NCBI GenBank assembly: GCA_900544875.1
Contig: UQWS01000014.1
Span: 1 to 52,958, forward strand
Origin: an uncultured Collinsella sp.
GTDB lineage: Bacteria > Actinomycetota > Coriobacteriia > Coriobacteriales > Coriobacteriaceae
Direction of reading: 5' to 3'
Length of the DNA: 52,958 nt
This document shows positions 23,185 through 30,559 of this stretch, piece after piece. Under the pieces are notes generated by a model. It saw only the letters and a list, made by a program, of their open reading frames with translations, did not search any database and was not told the DNA's origin. Both the position numbers and the translations under genes were made by a program. Positions within the stretch are counted from its first letter, which is position 1. Each line of letters opens with the position of its first letter.

Positions 23185-24828
23185 TCACGCCCTATAGAAC
23201 ACGTTGTCGGCAAAGAAGTCGGCCGGGGGCTCCACGCAGGCAATCTCGCCGTCGAACATCATGGCGACGTCATCGGACGCCTGCTCGGCAAAGTCTAAGT
23301 CGTGCGTGGCCATGATGACGGTACCGCCAGCTTTCGCATGGTCACGCAGGGCGCGAGCGATGATGCGGCGGCTGGCCAGGTCCAAACCCTTGGTGGGCTC
23401 ATCAAGCAGCAGCAGCTCCGGACCAATCAACAGTAGCTTTGCCAACGCAAGCAGCTGGCGCTGACCGCCCGAAAGATCGTACGGGTGACGCGCCTCCAAG
23501 CCCGCCAGGCCCAGGCGCGCTGCCTGCTCCCGTGCTGCGGCCTCGTCGTATCCGCAGGTCGAAGCCCATTCCATCAGCTCGTCGCGCACCGTTTCGGCGA
23601 CCAGTAATGCCTTGGGATTCTGTGGCAGCAGTGCCGCCGAAGCCGCCCCACGCACCATGCGGCCACGCTGCAGCTTAGCCGTCTTGGCCAGCACCGAGAG
23701 CATCGTCGACTTGCCGCAGCCGTTTCCGCCCACGACCGCATGCACCGCGCCGGCTGAAAACGTCACATCGAGCCCGCGTAGCACCCAACCGCACGCGCGA
23801 TCGTAGCGGAACCAGCCTTCCGACAAGGTGGTAGCCGACCCGCCGTGCATTTTTTGGAGTATTCTGCTTCCATACGTGCGTGGGAAGGCTTCCGAGCCGT
23901 TCTCGAGCGAGGTTTGCGCCACAAATTCGGACGATTTGTCCAATTCCGAACTTTTTTTCGCGCTCGATACGTCCCCGGGCGGCTCCAGAGAGCCCAAATT
24001 GTCCTCACGCCTGCTGAATACTCCGTTTTTTGCACATCGGATGGCACCCCACCCCAACATGTCATCGGAAAACAGCGATTCTCGGCGTCCCAAAGAAGCC
24101 ATGTCCGCCACTTCGCGCACGCGACCGCCCTCAATCCGGTACGTACACGTCGCATACTCGAGCATCGGGCGCGGCTGATGCGTCGCCACAACAACCGTGC
24201 AACCCAGCTCGCGATTCACACGAAACAGCGCGTGCAGGAAATTCTTCTCCGCAACCGGATCAAGCTGAGACGTGGGCTCGTCGAGCAGCAGCGCGCGCGG
24301 GCGCAGCGTCAGAACGGCCGCCAACGACAGCAACTGTTTGCGACCGCCCGAAAGCGTGTCAGTATCGCGGTGAAGCCAATCTTCCAGCCCAAAGAAATAG
24401 CTGGTCTCAGCTACGCGACGGCGCATCTCATCACGCGCTAGCCCCAAGTTTTCCAGGCCAAACGCCATCTCGTGCCACACGGTCTCGCACACGATCTGGT
24501 TCTCGGGGTCCTGAAACACATAGCCCACGCGCTCCGCGGACGCCCGAACATCCATGTCGGCGACGGGCCTGCCCAGCACGAGCAGTTCGCCAGTGCGCTC
24601 GCCCGCCGGAGCGATCTCGGGCTTGAGCAGCGACAGCAGCGTCGACTTACCCGATCCGGTACCGCCAACAAGCAGCGCAAACGCACCTTGGGGAACAGAC
24701 CAGTCGAGCCCCTCGAGCACCGCAGCATCAGCATCGGGGTAGGCAAAGCTCAGGCTCCGCACCTCAATCGCCGGCATATCCGGGCCGCACGCCGCGCCCG
24801 ACACCGGGCCCCTATCCAACCGAGCCAT
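23185..24828 (-). CDS. Fused ECF transporter ATPase (EcfA-EcfA', two ABC domains)
   Basis: A 547-residue protein with two nucleotide-binding domains. Domain 1 has Walker A GGTGSGKST (about 55-63), signature LSGGRKQLL (159-167), Walker B LLLDEPTSQLD. Domain 2 has GGNGCGKST (367-375), LSGGQRQLL (452-460), LLLLDEPTKGLD. ECF modules normally use two separate ATPases. The linker (about residues 255-340) contains a 189-bp DNA segment, 23846-24034, with inverted-repeat ends, lower GC and no similarity to ABC proteins; it keeps the frame. The start overlaps the EcfT stop by one base. Confidence 0.9.
   Translation of the reverse strand: MARLDRGPVSGAACGPDMPAIEVRSLSFAYPDADAAVLEGLDWSVPQGAFALLVGGTGSGKSTLLSLLKPEIAPAGERTGELLVLGRPVADMDVRASAERVGYVFQDPENQIVCETVWHEMAFGLENLGLARDEMRRRVAETSYFFGLEDWLHRDTDTLSGGRKQLLSLAAVLTLRPRALLLDEPTSQLDPVAEKNFLHALFRVNRELGCTVVVATHQPRPMLEYATCTYRIEGGRVREVADMASLGRRESLFSDDMLGWGAIRCAKNGVFSRREDNLGSLEPPGDVSSAKKSSELDKSSEFVAQTSLENGSEAFPRTYGSRILQKMHGGSATTLSEGWFRYDRACGWVLRGLDVTFSAGAVHAVVGGNGCGKSTMLSVLAKTAKLQRGRMVRGAASAALLPQNPKALLVAETVRDELMEWASTCGYDEAAAREQAARLGLAGLEARHPYDLSGGQRQLLALAKLLLIGPELLLLDEPTKGLDLASRRIIARALRDHAKAGGTVIMATHDLDFAEQASDDVAMMFDGEIACVEPPADFFADNVFYRA
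23846..24034. repeat. 189-bp inverted-repeat-ended segment inside the ECF ATPase gene
   Basis: The ends are 22-nt imperfect inverted repeats: 23846-23867 and 24013-24034 share TGCA, six variable A/T-rich positions, GGAGTATTC and GC. An internal ACAAAT ... ATTTGT hairpin is present. Length is 63 codons exactly, so the reading frame passes through (encoded residues about 266-327). A/T content is higher than in the flanking ABC domains. It looks like a palindromic repeat that inserted into the interdomain linker and was kept because it is open in frame. Confidence 0.55.
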
Positions 24829-25715
24829 CAGCCAAACCTCCTCTCATCAATCGCGTGCAATGCGCAAGGCAGCATCATCCAGGCAGCGTACACGACATAG
24901 CCCAGCCACGGCGCCGGCACCGAGAGCTGCGGATAAAACGAATACTGCGTCGTCGCGGTCGCCGCCACGGCCACCGCGGCGGCACCAAACAGCGCGAGCC
25001 CGACCAGCGCGGCAACGTCGCTGCGCCCCAGTCGATACCGCGCATACGTCGTACGACGTGTCGCGGCACCCCACCCGCGCGAGCGCATCGCGTCCGCGCG
25101 CTCCAGCGAATCTTCCATGCCCCAGCCCATCAACACGCTCGACGCCCGCAGGCGCGATCGCACGGGATCGGTGGGCGCGCGGCCCGGCACATCAATCGCA
25201 TCCTGCACCGCCAGCACCGTACGACCGCGGCGCAAAAACTGCGGGATAAGCCTCATGCACATCGAGATCATGAGCGCAATCACCGGTGCGGCATTGCCCA
25301 GCAGCGCGAGCACCTTGTCGTATTCGAGCATCGACGCCGCGGCCTCAAACCACAGCACGCTCGCCACAAACAGTCCGCCCATGCACAGGCCATATACCAT
25401 GCTCTCCAGATACACCGTGCGCATACCAATACGGAACAGCTCCGTCGAGCCCGAGGCGTTAAACAGCGGATTGACCAGCGCGATAATCAAAATCACCGGC
25501 AGCTGCCAGCGAAGCGCCCCCAACGTGCGCGCAGCACCGCGCGTCGCAAGCCCGTACGCCAGCCCGCCCGCAAGCGACAGCGCGATCAGCACCGGTTGCA
25601 TCGAGAACATGGTGAGCCCCAGCGTCAGCACTATATAGAGTGCCGGCACAGCCGGATGCGACATCGAGAATGCCGCGACGGGCTCGCCGCCAAACTCCTC
25701 TCGTATGTTGTCCAC
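24828..25715 (-). CDS. ECF transporter T component (transmembrane coupling protein)
   Basis: The membrane scaffold that links the two ATPase domains to the S component. Five to six hydrophobic helices start at about HPAVPALYIVLTLGLTMF. The EcfT coupling motifs with Ala-Arg-Gly are visible as DAMRSRGWG near the C-terminal cytoplasmic region. The start is uncertain. The frame is open to 25886, but that would leave 29 bp to glmU and place the start upstream of a good minus promoter (TTGGAA-16-TATGAT at 25855-25882). A GTG at 25715 preceded by GGGGG gives 295 residues, close to the family's usual length, and is adopted. First gene of the ECF operon. Confidence 0.8.
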   Translation of the reverse strand: MDNIREEFGGEPVAAFSMSHPAVPALYIVLTLGLTMFSMQPVLIALSLAGGLAYGLATRGAARTLGALRWQLPVILIIALVNPLFNASGSTELFRIGMRTVYLESMVYGLCMGGLFVASVLWFEAAASMLEYDKVLALLGNAAPVIALMISMCMRLIPQFLRRGRTVLAVQDAIDVPGRAPTDPVRSRLRASSVLMGWGMEDSLERADAMRSRGWGAATRRTTYARYRLGRSDVAALVGLALFGAAAVAVAATATTQYSFYPQLSVPAPWLGYVVYAAWMMLPCALHAIDERRFG

Positions 25716-25854
25716 GGGCACCCCCGTCCCCTCGCTCAAACGACAGCTCCGCAGCACCGCCAACGCCGCACGCAAGCAGCGCAAACGCCACGCCGGCGGC
25801 GCAAGCCTCAACCGCCGCAAACCAATCGTTACGCGCTCATCATATGCCTGCGGT

Positions 25855-25882
25855 ATCATATTGCGCCGTGTATCGTTTCCAA
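25855..25882 (-). promoter_or_regulatory. Promoter of the ECF operon
   Basis: On the minus strand TTGGAA (25877-25882) is separated by 16 nt from TATGAT (25855-25860). It lies in the 200-bp region between glmU and the adopted EcfT start. The implied leader is about 130 nt. Confidence 0.5.
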
Positions 25883-25915
25883 ACACACGTCTCTAATAAC
25901 GTAACAGGAGATCAC

Positions 25916-27328
25916 ATGGACGCAACCGCAATTATCCTCGCCGCCGGCGAGGGCACCCGCATGAAGTCGAACCACTGCAAGGTTTCGCACAAGATCCTGG
26001 GCAAGCCCATGGTCCAGTGGATCGTCGACGCCACCATCAAGGCCGGCTGCAGCCGCGTCGTGGTCGTCATCGGCAGCCACGCCGACGAGATGCGCGCCCT
26101 CATCGATGGCGCCTATGCCAACAGCGCCACCAAGGTCGAGTGCGTCGAGCAGACCGAGCGCCTGGGCACCGGTCACGCCGTAAAGGTCGCGCTCGAGGCC
26201 TGCGGCATCACGCAAGGCCCCGTCGTCGTGCTCAACGGTGACCTGCCGCTCATCACCGCCGACACCGTCGCCAAGTTCGCGCAGACCGTCGCCACCGGCG
26301 AGCTCGCCTGCACCGTCATGACCATGACCCCGCCCGATCCTTTTGGCTACGGCCGCATCAAGCTGGGCGCCGATGGTCAGATCGAGCGCATCATCGAGCA
26401 GAAGGACTGCACGCCCGAGCAGGCCGCCACGCTGCTGGAGTGCAACGCCGGCTGCTACGCCTTCGACGGCGCGCAGCTCGCCGCCCACATTAACGAGATC
26501 GGCAACGACAACGCGCAATCCGAGTACTACCTGCCCGACATGCTCGAGATCCTCAAAGGCCACGGCCAGGCTGTCTCCATCTTCCACTGCGACGACTACC
26601 GCGACGGCCTGGGCGTCAACAGCCGCATCCAGCTCGCACAGCTCACCGCCATCGCGCGCGACCGCATCAACGAGCACTGGATGGCCGAGGGCGTTACCTT
26701 CATCGACCCCACGCAGGCCTGGATCGGCCCCGATGCCGTTATCGGCCGCGACACCGTCGTGTGGCCGCAGACGCATCTGATCGGCCACGTCACCGTGGGC
26801 GAGGAGTGCCAGCTCGGCCCCAACAGCCGCCTCACCGACACCACCGTCGGCAGCGGCTGCACCATCGATGAGACCATCGCCATCGAGGCCGTCATCGAGA
26901 ACGGCGTCGACTGCGGCCCGCGCGCCTACCTGCGCCCGGGCACCCATATGCTCGACGGTTCCAAGGCCGGCACGCACGTGGAGATCAAGAAGTCCACGAT
27001 CGGCGAGGGCTCCAAGGTGCCGCACCTGTCCTACATCGGCGACACCACCATGGGCTCCGGCGTCAACGTGGGCGCGGGCTCCATCACCTGCAACTACGAT
27101 GGCGTGCACAAGCACAAGACCGTCATCGGCAAGGACGCCTTCATTGGCTCCGACACCATGATGGTCGCGCCCGCCCAGATCGGCGACGGTGCACTCGTGG
27201 CCGCCGGCTCCGTCATCACCGAGCCGGTCCCGGCCGACGCACTTGGTCTGGGCCGCGCCCGTCAGGTAAATATTGAGGGCTGGGCCGCCGATTACCGCCG
27301 CCGCCTGCACGAGGACGACGAGGTATAA
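25916..27328 (+). CDS. glmU: Bifunctional GlmU (GlcN-1-P acetyltransferase / UDP-GlcNAc pyrophosphorylase)
   Basis: Makes UDP-GlcNAc for peptidoglycan. The 470-residue protein has the N-terminal uridylyltransferase signature LAAGEGTRMKS (about 8-18), a QTERLGTGHAV segment and NGDLPL; the C-terminal left-handed beta-helix has hexapeptide repeats and the acetyltransferase segment with GNFVEIKK-like GTHVEIKKS, NVGAGSITCNYDG and the terminal basic tail. The ATG at 25916 has AGGAG 5 nt upstream; the frame extends far upstream through the ECF region without meaning. Followed by a terminator and prs, a conserved pairing in Gram-positive bacteria. Confidence 0.96.
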   Translation: MDATAIILAAGEGTRMKSNHCKVSHKILGKPMVQWIVDATIKAGCSRVVVVIGSHADEMRALIDGAYANSATKVECVEQTERLGTGHAVKVALEACGITQGPVVVLNGDLPLITADTVAKFAQTVATGELACTVMTMTPPDPFGYGRIKLGADGQIERIIEQKDCTPEQAATLLECNAGCYAFDGAQLAAHINEIGNDNAQSEYYLPDMLEILKGHGQAVSIFHCDDYRDGLGVNSRIQLAQLTAIARDRINEHWMAEGVTFIDPTQAWIGPDAVIGRDTVVWPQTHLIGHVTVGEECQLGPNSRLTDTTVGSGCTIDETIAIEAVIENGVDCGPRAYLRPGTHMLDGSKAGTHVEIKKSTIGEGSKVPHLSYIGDTTMGSGVNVGAGSITCNYDGVHKHKTVIGKDAFIGSDTMMVAPAQIGDGALVAAGSVITEPVPADALGLGRARQVNIEGWAADYRRRLHEDDEV

Positions 27329-27343
27329 CGTTTTACCAAGCAC

Positions 27344-27377
27344 AAAAGGAGCTGCTCCATGGGGGCGGCTCCTTTTT
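27344..27377 (+). terminator. Terminator between glmU and prs
   Basis: AAAAGGAGC-TGC ... GCGG-CTCCTTTTT forms a stem with a T-run immediately after, 16 nt past the glmU stop. Confidence 0.75.
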
Positions 27378-27468
27378 CTATCGTGACCTGCGCGACAGGA
27401 TGAGTGGTCGGTTCGTGTCCGTTGGCGGTAAAGACGTTATCAGGACCCGATAAACCCCGCCGCGCGGT

Positions 27469-27474
27469 TACAAT
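27469..27474 (+). promoter_or_regulatory. -10 box TACAAT upstream of prs
   Basis: TACAAT lies 46 nt before the prs ATG. A -35 box is not convincing. The position after the glmU terminator fits an independent prs promoter. Confidence 0.45.
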
Positions 27475-27520
27475 GCAACAAGGCATCTATATGGCATTCG
27501 ATGTATAAAGGAGAAGGGTA

Positions 27521-28507
27521 ATGCCGATTAATGATCCCGAGAAGTCGGAGAATATGCGCAAGTCCATCCGCGTGTATTCCGGTTCCTCCAACCGTCCCCT
27601 CGCTCAGAAGATTGCTGAGTACCTTGGGGTCGAGCTTTCGGGCCTTACGCTAAAGCAGTTCGCCAATGGTGAGATTTACGCCCGCTACGACGAGACCGTC
27701 CGCGGCGCCGACGTCTTCCTGATTCAGTCCGTGGCCGGCGGCAACGTCAACGACATGCTCATGGAGCTGCTCATCGCCACCGACGCTGCCAAGCGCGCAT
27801 CCGCCCGCTCCATCACCGCCGTTATCACCCACTACGGCTATGCCCGCCAGGACCGCAAGGCCGGCCCGCGCGAGCCCATCCCCGCCCGCCTCGTCGCCAA
27901 CCTGCTCGAGCGCGCCGGCGTCGACCGCATCATCACCCTCGACCTGCACCAGGGCCAGATCCAGGGCTTCTTCGATATCCCGGTTAACCACCTGTCCGCA
28001 CTGCCGCTGTTTGGCCAGTACTACAACGACATGCACTTCGACACCGACAACCTGGTTGTCGTCTCCCCCGACGTGGGTCGCGCCAAGGCCGCCAAGAAGC
28101 TGTCCGACATGCTCGGCTGCGACCTGGCCATCGCCCACAAGGGCCGTCCGCGCCACAACGCCGCCGAGGTCATGGGCATCATCGGTGACATCAAGGGCAA
28201 GACCTGCATCATCAACGACGACATGATCGACACCGCTGGCACCCTGTGCGCCAACGTCAAGGAGCTCAAGGCTATGGGCGCCGGCGACATCTACGTCTGC
28301 GCCACCCACGGCATCTTCTCCGGTCCGGCCATCGAGCGCCTGAACGATGCCCCCATCGTCGAGTGCGTCGTCACCGACGCCATCCCCGTCGAGGTCGGCG
28401 GCAAGATCAAGACTATCTCGGTCGCCGAGGAGTTCGCTCAGGCCATCTCCGCCGTTTACCACGAGGAGCCCGTCTCCACGCTCGTCGGCGGCGACTTCGC
28501 ACTGTAG
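27521..28507 (+). CDS. prs: Ribose-phosphate pyrophosphokinase (PRPP synthase)
   Basis: Makes PRPP from ribose-5-phosphate and ATP for purine, pyrimidine, His, Trp and NAD synthesis. The 328-residue class I enzyme has KQFANGEIY, the PP-loop region YARQDRKAGPREP, LDLHQGQIQGFF, the DVGRAKAAK segment and the PRPP-binding NDDMIDTAGTL. In most enzymes the flexible-loop Arg-Gln pair is DRK as here. AAGGAGAAGGG precedes the ATG by 2 nt. PurF in the same window consumes its product. Confidence 0.96.
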   Translation: MPINDPEKSENMRKSIRVYSGSSNRPLAQKIAEYLGVELSGLTLKQFANGEIYARYDETVRGADVFLIQSVAGGNVNDMLMELLIATDAAKRASARSITAVITHYGYARQDRKAGPREPIPARLVANLLERAGVDRIITLDLHQGQIQGFFDIPVNHLSALPLFGQYYNDMHFDTDNLVVVSPDVGRAKAAKKLSDMLGCDLAIAHKGRPRHNAAEVMGIIGDIKGKTCIINDDMIDTAGTLCANVKELKAMGAGDIYVCATHGIFSGPAIERLNDAPIVECVVTDAIPVEVGGKIKTISVAEEFAQAISAVYHEEPVSTLVGGDFAL

Positions 28508-28536
28508 TCGCATCGTCCTTGTAACCCGGCGCATCG

Positions 28537-28612
28537 CCGTCGGAACAGAAGAAACCCCCGCGCTCCCCCTTGCTTCGCAAAGGTCGCGCGGGGGTTTCTT
28601 CTGTTCCGACGG
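28537..28612 (+). terminator. 27-bp perfect stem hairpin after prs
   Basis: Positions 28537-28563 and 28586-28612 are exact complements over 27 nt, closed by a 22-nt loop that itself contains TTGC-TTC-GCAA. The lower part AACAGAAGAAACCCCC / GGGGGTTTCTTCTGTT gives A- and T-rich flanks in both directions. It probably ends prs transcription; the stem is much longer than an ordinary terminator. Confidence 0.7.
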
Positions 28613-28730
28613 CTCGCTCTGCCGCGGTCGTGCTTTTGTCTGGTGGGATTTCGCTGAAACGAAGTCTCGCCTTCGGCGGGCGTGGTAGCCTTTGTCGTTG
28701 ATTGAACTATTTACGTAACGGAGGACAAAC

Positions 28731-29360
28731 ATGGCAGCTGCACAGCCGCTTAAGATTCGCATGGTTGCCGGGCTTGGCAACCCTGGCGATGAATATGCCG
28801 AGACCCGCCACAACGCTGGCTTCAAAGCGATCGACGAGTTGGCCCGTCAGGCCGGTGTCACGTACTGGAAAAACCAGGCAGGCGCCGAGGTCGCGCTCAT
28901 CAACATCAACGATCCCGAGGAAGATGGCGGCAAGCGCCAGATTGTGCTGGTCAAGCCGCAGTCGTACATGAACACCTCGGGCGGCCCCATCTCCAAGCTT
29001 TGCCGCGAATACAAGATCAAGGCCGAGGAGCTGCTCGTAATCCACGACGAGCTCGACATTCCCGCCGGCGACGTACGTGTTAAGGTGGGCGGTGGCCACG
29101 CCGGTCACAACGGCCTGCGCTCCATCATCGACAAGATGGGCAGCCGCGACTTCAGCCGCATCCGCACCGGCATCGGCAACCCTCCCGGCAAGATGGCCGT
29201 CGCCGACTACGTGCTCAAGCAGCTGCGCGCCCGCGAAGCCGAGGACTTCCAGGACACCTGCGCCCGCGCCGCAGATGCCGCCGGTCTGGCCATCGTCCAC
29301 GGCGTAATCTACGCCCGCGATCACGTCAACGGCTCCGCTTCCGCCAACGGCAAGCACTAA
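28731..29360 (+). CDS. pth: Peptidyl-tRNA hydrolase
   Basis: Releases tRNA from peptidyl-tRNA that has dropped off the ribosome. The 209-residue protein shows the Pth signatures VAGLGNPGDEYAETRHNAGF (catalytic His at about residue 29), KPQSYMNTSG, the HDELDIPAGDVRVKVGGGHAGHNGLRSI block and RIRTGIGNP. The length is slightly above the usual about 190 because of an N-terminal MAAAQPL and a C-terminal tail. GGAGG lies 6 nt before the ATG. Confidence 0.96.
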   Translation: MAAAQPLKIRMVAGLGNPGDEYAETRHNAGFKAIDELARQAGVTYWKNQAGAEVALININDPEEDGGKRQIVLVKPQSYMNTSGGPISKLCREYKIKAEELLVIHDELDIPAGDVRVKVGGGHAGHNGLRSIIDKMGSRDFSRIRTGIGNPPGKMAVADYVLKQLRAREAEDFQDTCARAADAAGLAIVHGVIYARDHVNGSASANGKH

Positions 29361-29361
29361 A

Positions 29362-29559
29362 ACCTACCATTTAGGGATGTTTATTTTGGCAGGTTTTATC
29401 TGGGCAAACGCCGCGGCGGCCGCATCGCAATAAGTCCTGTGCCGCCATACATATGCAGTGCTCCAAAGGGGGCCGGACTCACCGATGCGCGAGGCCGGCC
29501 CCCTTTGCCGTTTTGCCTGATAAAACCTGCCAAAATAAACCTGTCCCTTTTTGGTAGGT
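29362..29559. repeat. GGGGAC-family long inverted repeat after pth
   Basis: Imperfect arms of about 40 nt at 29362-29400 (ACCTACCA ... GGCAGGTTTTATC) and 29519-29559 (GATAAAACCTGCC ... TGGTAGGT). The right arm contains AAAATAAACCTGTCCC, which recurs at 40941-40956 beside purF. The pth terminator lies inside the loop. Confidence 0.65.
29465..29506 (+). terminator. Hairpin terminator of pth
   Basis: AAAGGGGGCCGG (29465-29476) pairs exactly with CCGGCCCCCTTT (29495-29506) around an 18-nt loop. The T-run is short (TTTGCCGTTTTG). It is nested within the longer inverted repeat. Confidence 0.55.
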
Positions 29560-29608
29560 CACCTTTCCCGCCTGCCAAAGATACACGTAAGCGACATGTC
29601 CATGAGGG

Positions 29609-29614
29609 TATAAT
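29609..29614 (+). promoter_or_regulatory. -10 box TATAAT upstream of nfnA
   Basis: A consensus -10 hexamer 105 nt before the nfnA ATG, giving a leader of about 100 nt. No clear -35 box is visible. Confidence 0.5.
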
Positions 29615-29619
29615 TTGCA

Positions 29620-29656
29620 CCGTATGTCTGCACAACGCCTGTGCGCGTACGGTTTT
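29620..29656 (+). promoter_or_regulatory. Possible attenuator hairpin in the nfnA leader
   Basis: CCGTA ... GCAC-AACGCCT-GTGC ... TACGG (29620-29652) folds as an interrupted stem and is followed by TTTT, directly after the predicted transcription start. It resembles a weak terminator, so leader regulation of the NfnAB operon is conceivable. Confidence 0.3.
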
Positions 29657-29719
29657 ACTCGGGCTACCGTCCATTTCCGTGGAGGCACGGTTCGGCGGCC
29701 CTAACAAGAGAGGGGTTCT

Positions 29720-30559
29720 ATGTATAAGATCCTGGAGAAGACGCAGTTCTCGGAGAAGGTGTTCAAGTTCCGCATCGAGGCGCCCGCAATCGCCAAGCAT
29801 GCGCACGCTGGACAGTTCCTCATGGTTCGCGCCAACGAGACGGGCGAGCGCGTCCCGTTTACCCTAGCTGGTTGGAACGGTGACGAGGGCTGGGTCGAGT
29901 TCATCTTCATGGTGATCGGCAAGACCACCGAGATGCTGTCCACCTACGAGGCCGGCGAGTCGCTGCGCGACGTCGTGGGCCCGCTGGGCGTTCCCACCGA
30001 GATGGCCGAGGGCCCCTGTGCCGTCATTGGCGGCGGCGTCGGCCTGGCAATTGCCTTCCCGGTCGCCAAGCACCTGGTCGAGACCGGCCACGAGGTCCAC
30101 GCCATCATGGGCGCCCGCACCAAGGACCTCCTGCTCATGGAGGACCAGTTCCGCGAGCTCCTCGACGAGGACCACATCCACATCACCACTGACGACGGCT
30201 CCTACGGCGAGCAGGGCGTTGTCACCGCTCCGCTGGAGCGTCTGCTGCAGGACAAGGCCGTGAGCCAGGTCTTCTGCGTCGGCCCCGTTCCGATGATGAA
30301 GTTCTCGACCCTCACCGCCCAGAAGTACGACACCCCCATCACCGCGTCGCTCAACCCCATCATGGTTGACGGCACCGGTATGTGCGGCTGCTGCCGCGTC
30401 GAGGTGGGCGGCGTGACCAAGTTCGCTTGCGTCGACGGCCCCGACTTCGATGCCACCCTGGTCGACTGGGATGACCTTCGTGCCCGCCAGGCCGCTTACC
30501 GTTCCGAAGAGGGCGAATCCCTCAAGGCCTATGAGGAAAAGAGCTGCGCATGCCACTAG
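29720..30559 (+). CDS. nfnA: NfnA: FAD/NAD-binding [2Fe-2S] subunit of ferredoxin:NADP+ oxidoreductase
   Basis: Small subunit of the electron-bifurcating transhydrogenase NfnAB (NADH and NADPH with ferredoxin); the same fold is seen in sulfide dehydrogenase SudB and dihydroorotate dehydrogenase PyrK. The 279-residue protein has an FAD-binding segment VPFTLAGW, an NAD-binding GGGVGLAIAFP, and a C-terminal [2Fe-2S] motif GMCGCCRVEV...FACVDGP. It overlaps the next gene by 10 nt, so the subunits are co-translated. The enzyme fits a fermenter that also has Ech hydrogenase, since both use the ferredoxin pool. Confidence 0.88.
   Translation: MYKILEKTQFSEKVFKFRIEAPAIAKHAHAGQFLMVRANETGERVPFTLAGWNGDEGWVEFIFMVIGKTTEMLSTYEAGESLRDVVGPLGVPTEMAEGPCAVIGGGVGLAIAFPVAKHLVETGHEVHAIMGARTKDLLLMEDQFRELLDEDHIHITTDDGSYGEQGVVTAPLERLLQDKAVSQVFCVGPVPMMKFSTLTAQKYDTPITASLNPIMVDGTGMCGCCRVEVGGVTKFACVDGPDFDATLVDWDDLRARQAAYRSEEGESLKAYEEKSCACH

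Noticed and set aside
23185..24828. Two separate ATPase genes with a frameshift
   Set aside because: The frame is continuous through both ABC domains and the linker segment length is divisible by three, so a single fused protein is the simpler reading.
24828..25886. Long EcfT start at 25886
   Set aside because: It would begin upstream of the likely promoter and leave only 29 bp to glmU; the first 57 residues do not resemble an EcfT N-terminus.
25856..27343. Minus-strand open frame of about 495 codons opposite glmU
   Set aside because: glmU is unmistakable on the plus strand; the reverse frame is a compositional shadow of low-complexity residues.
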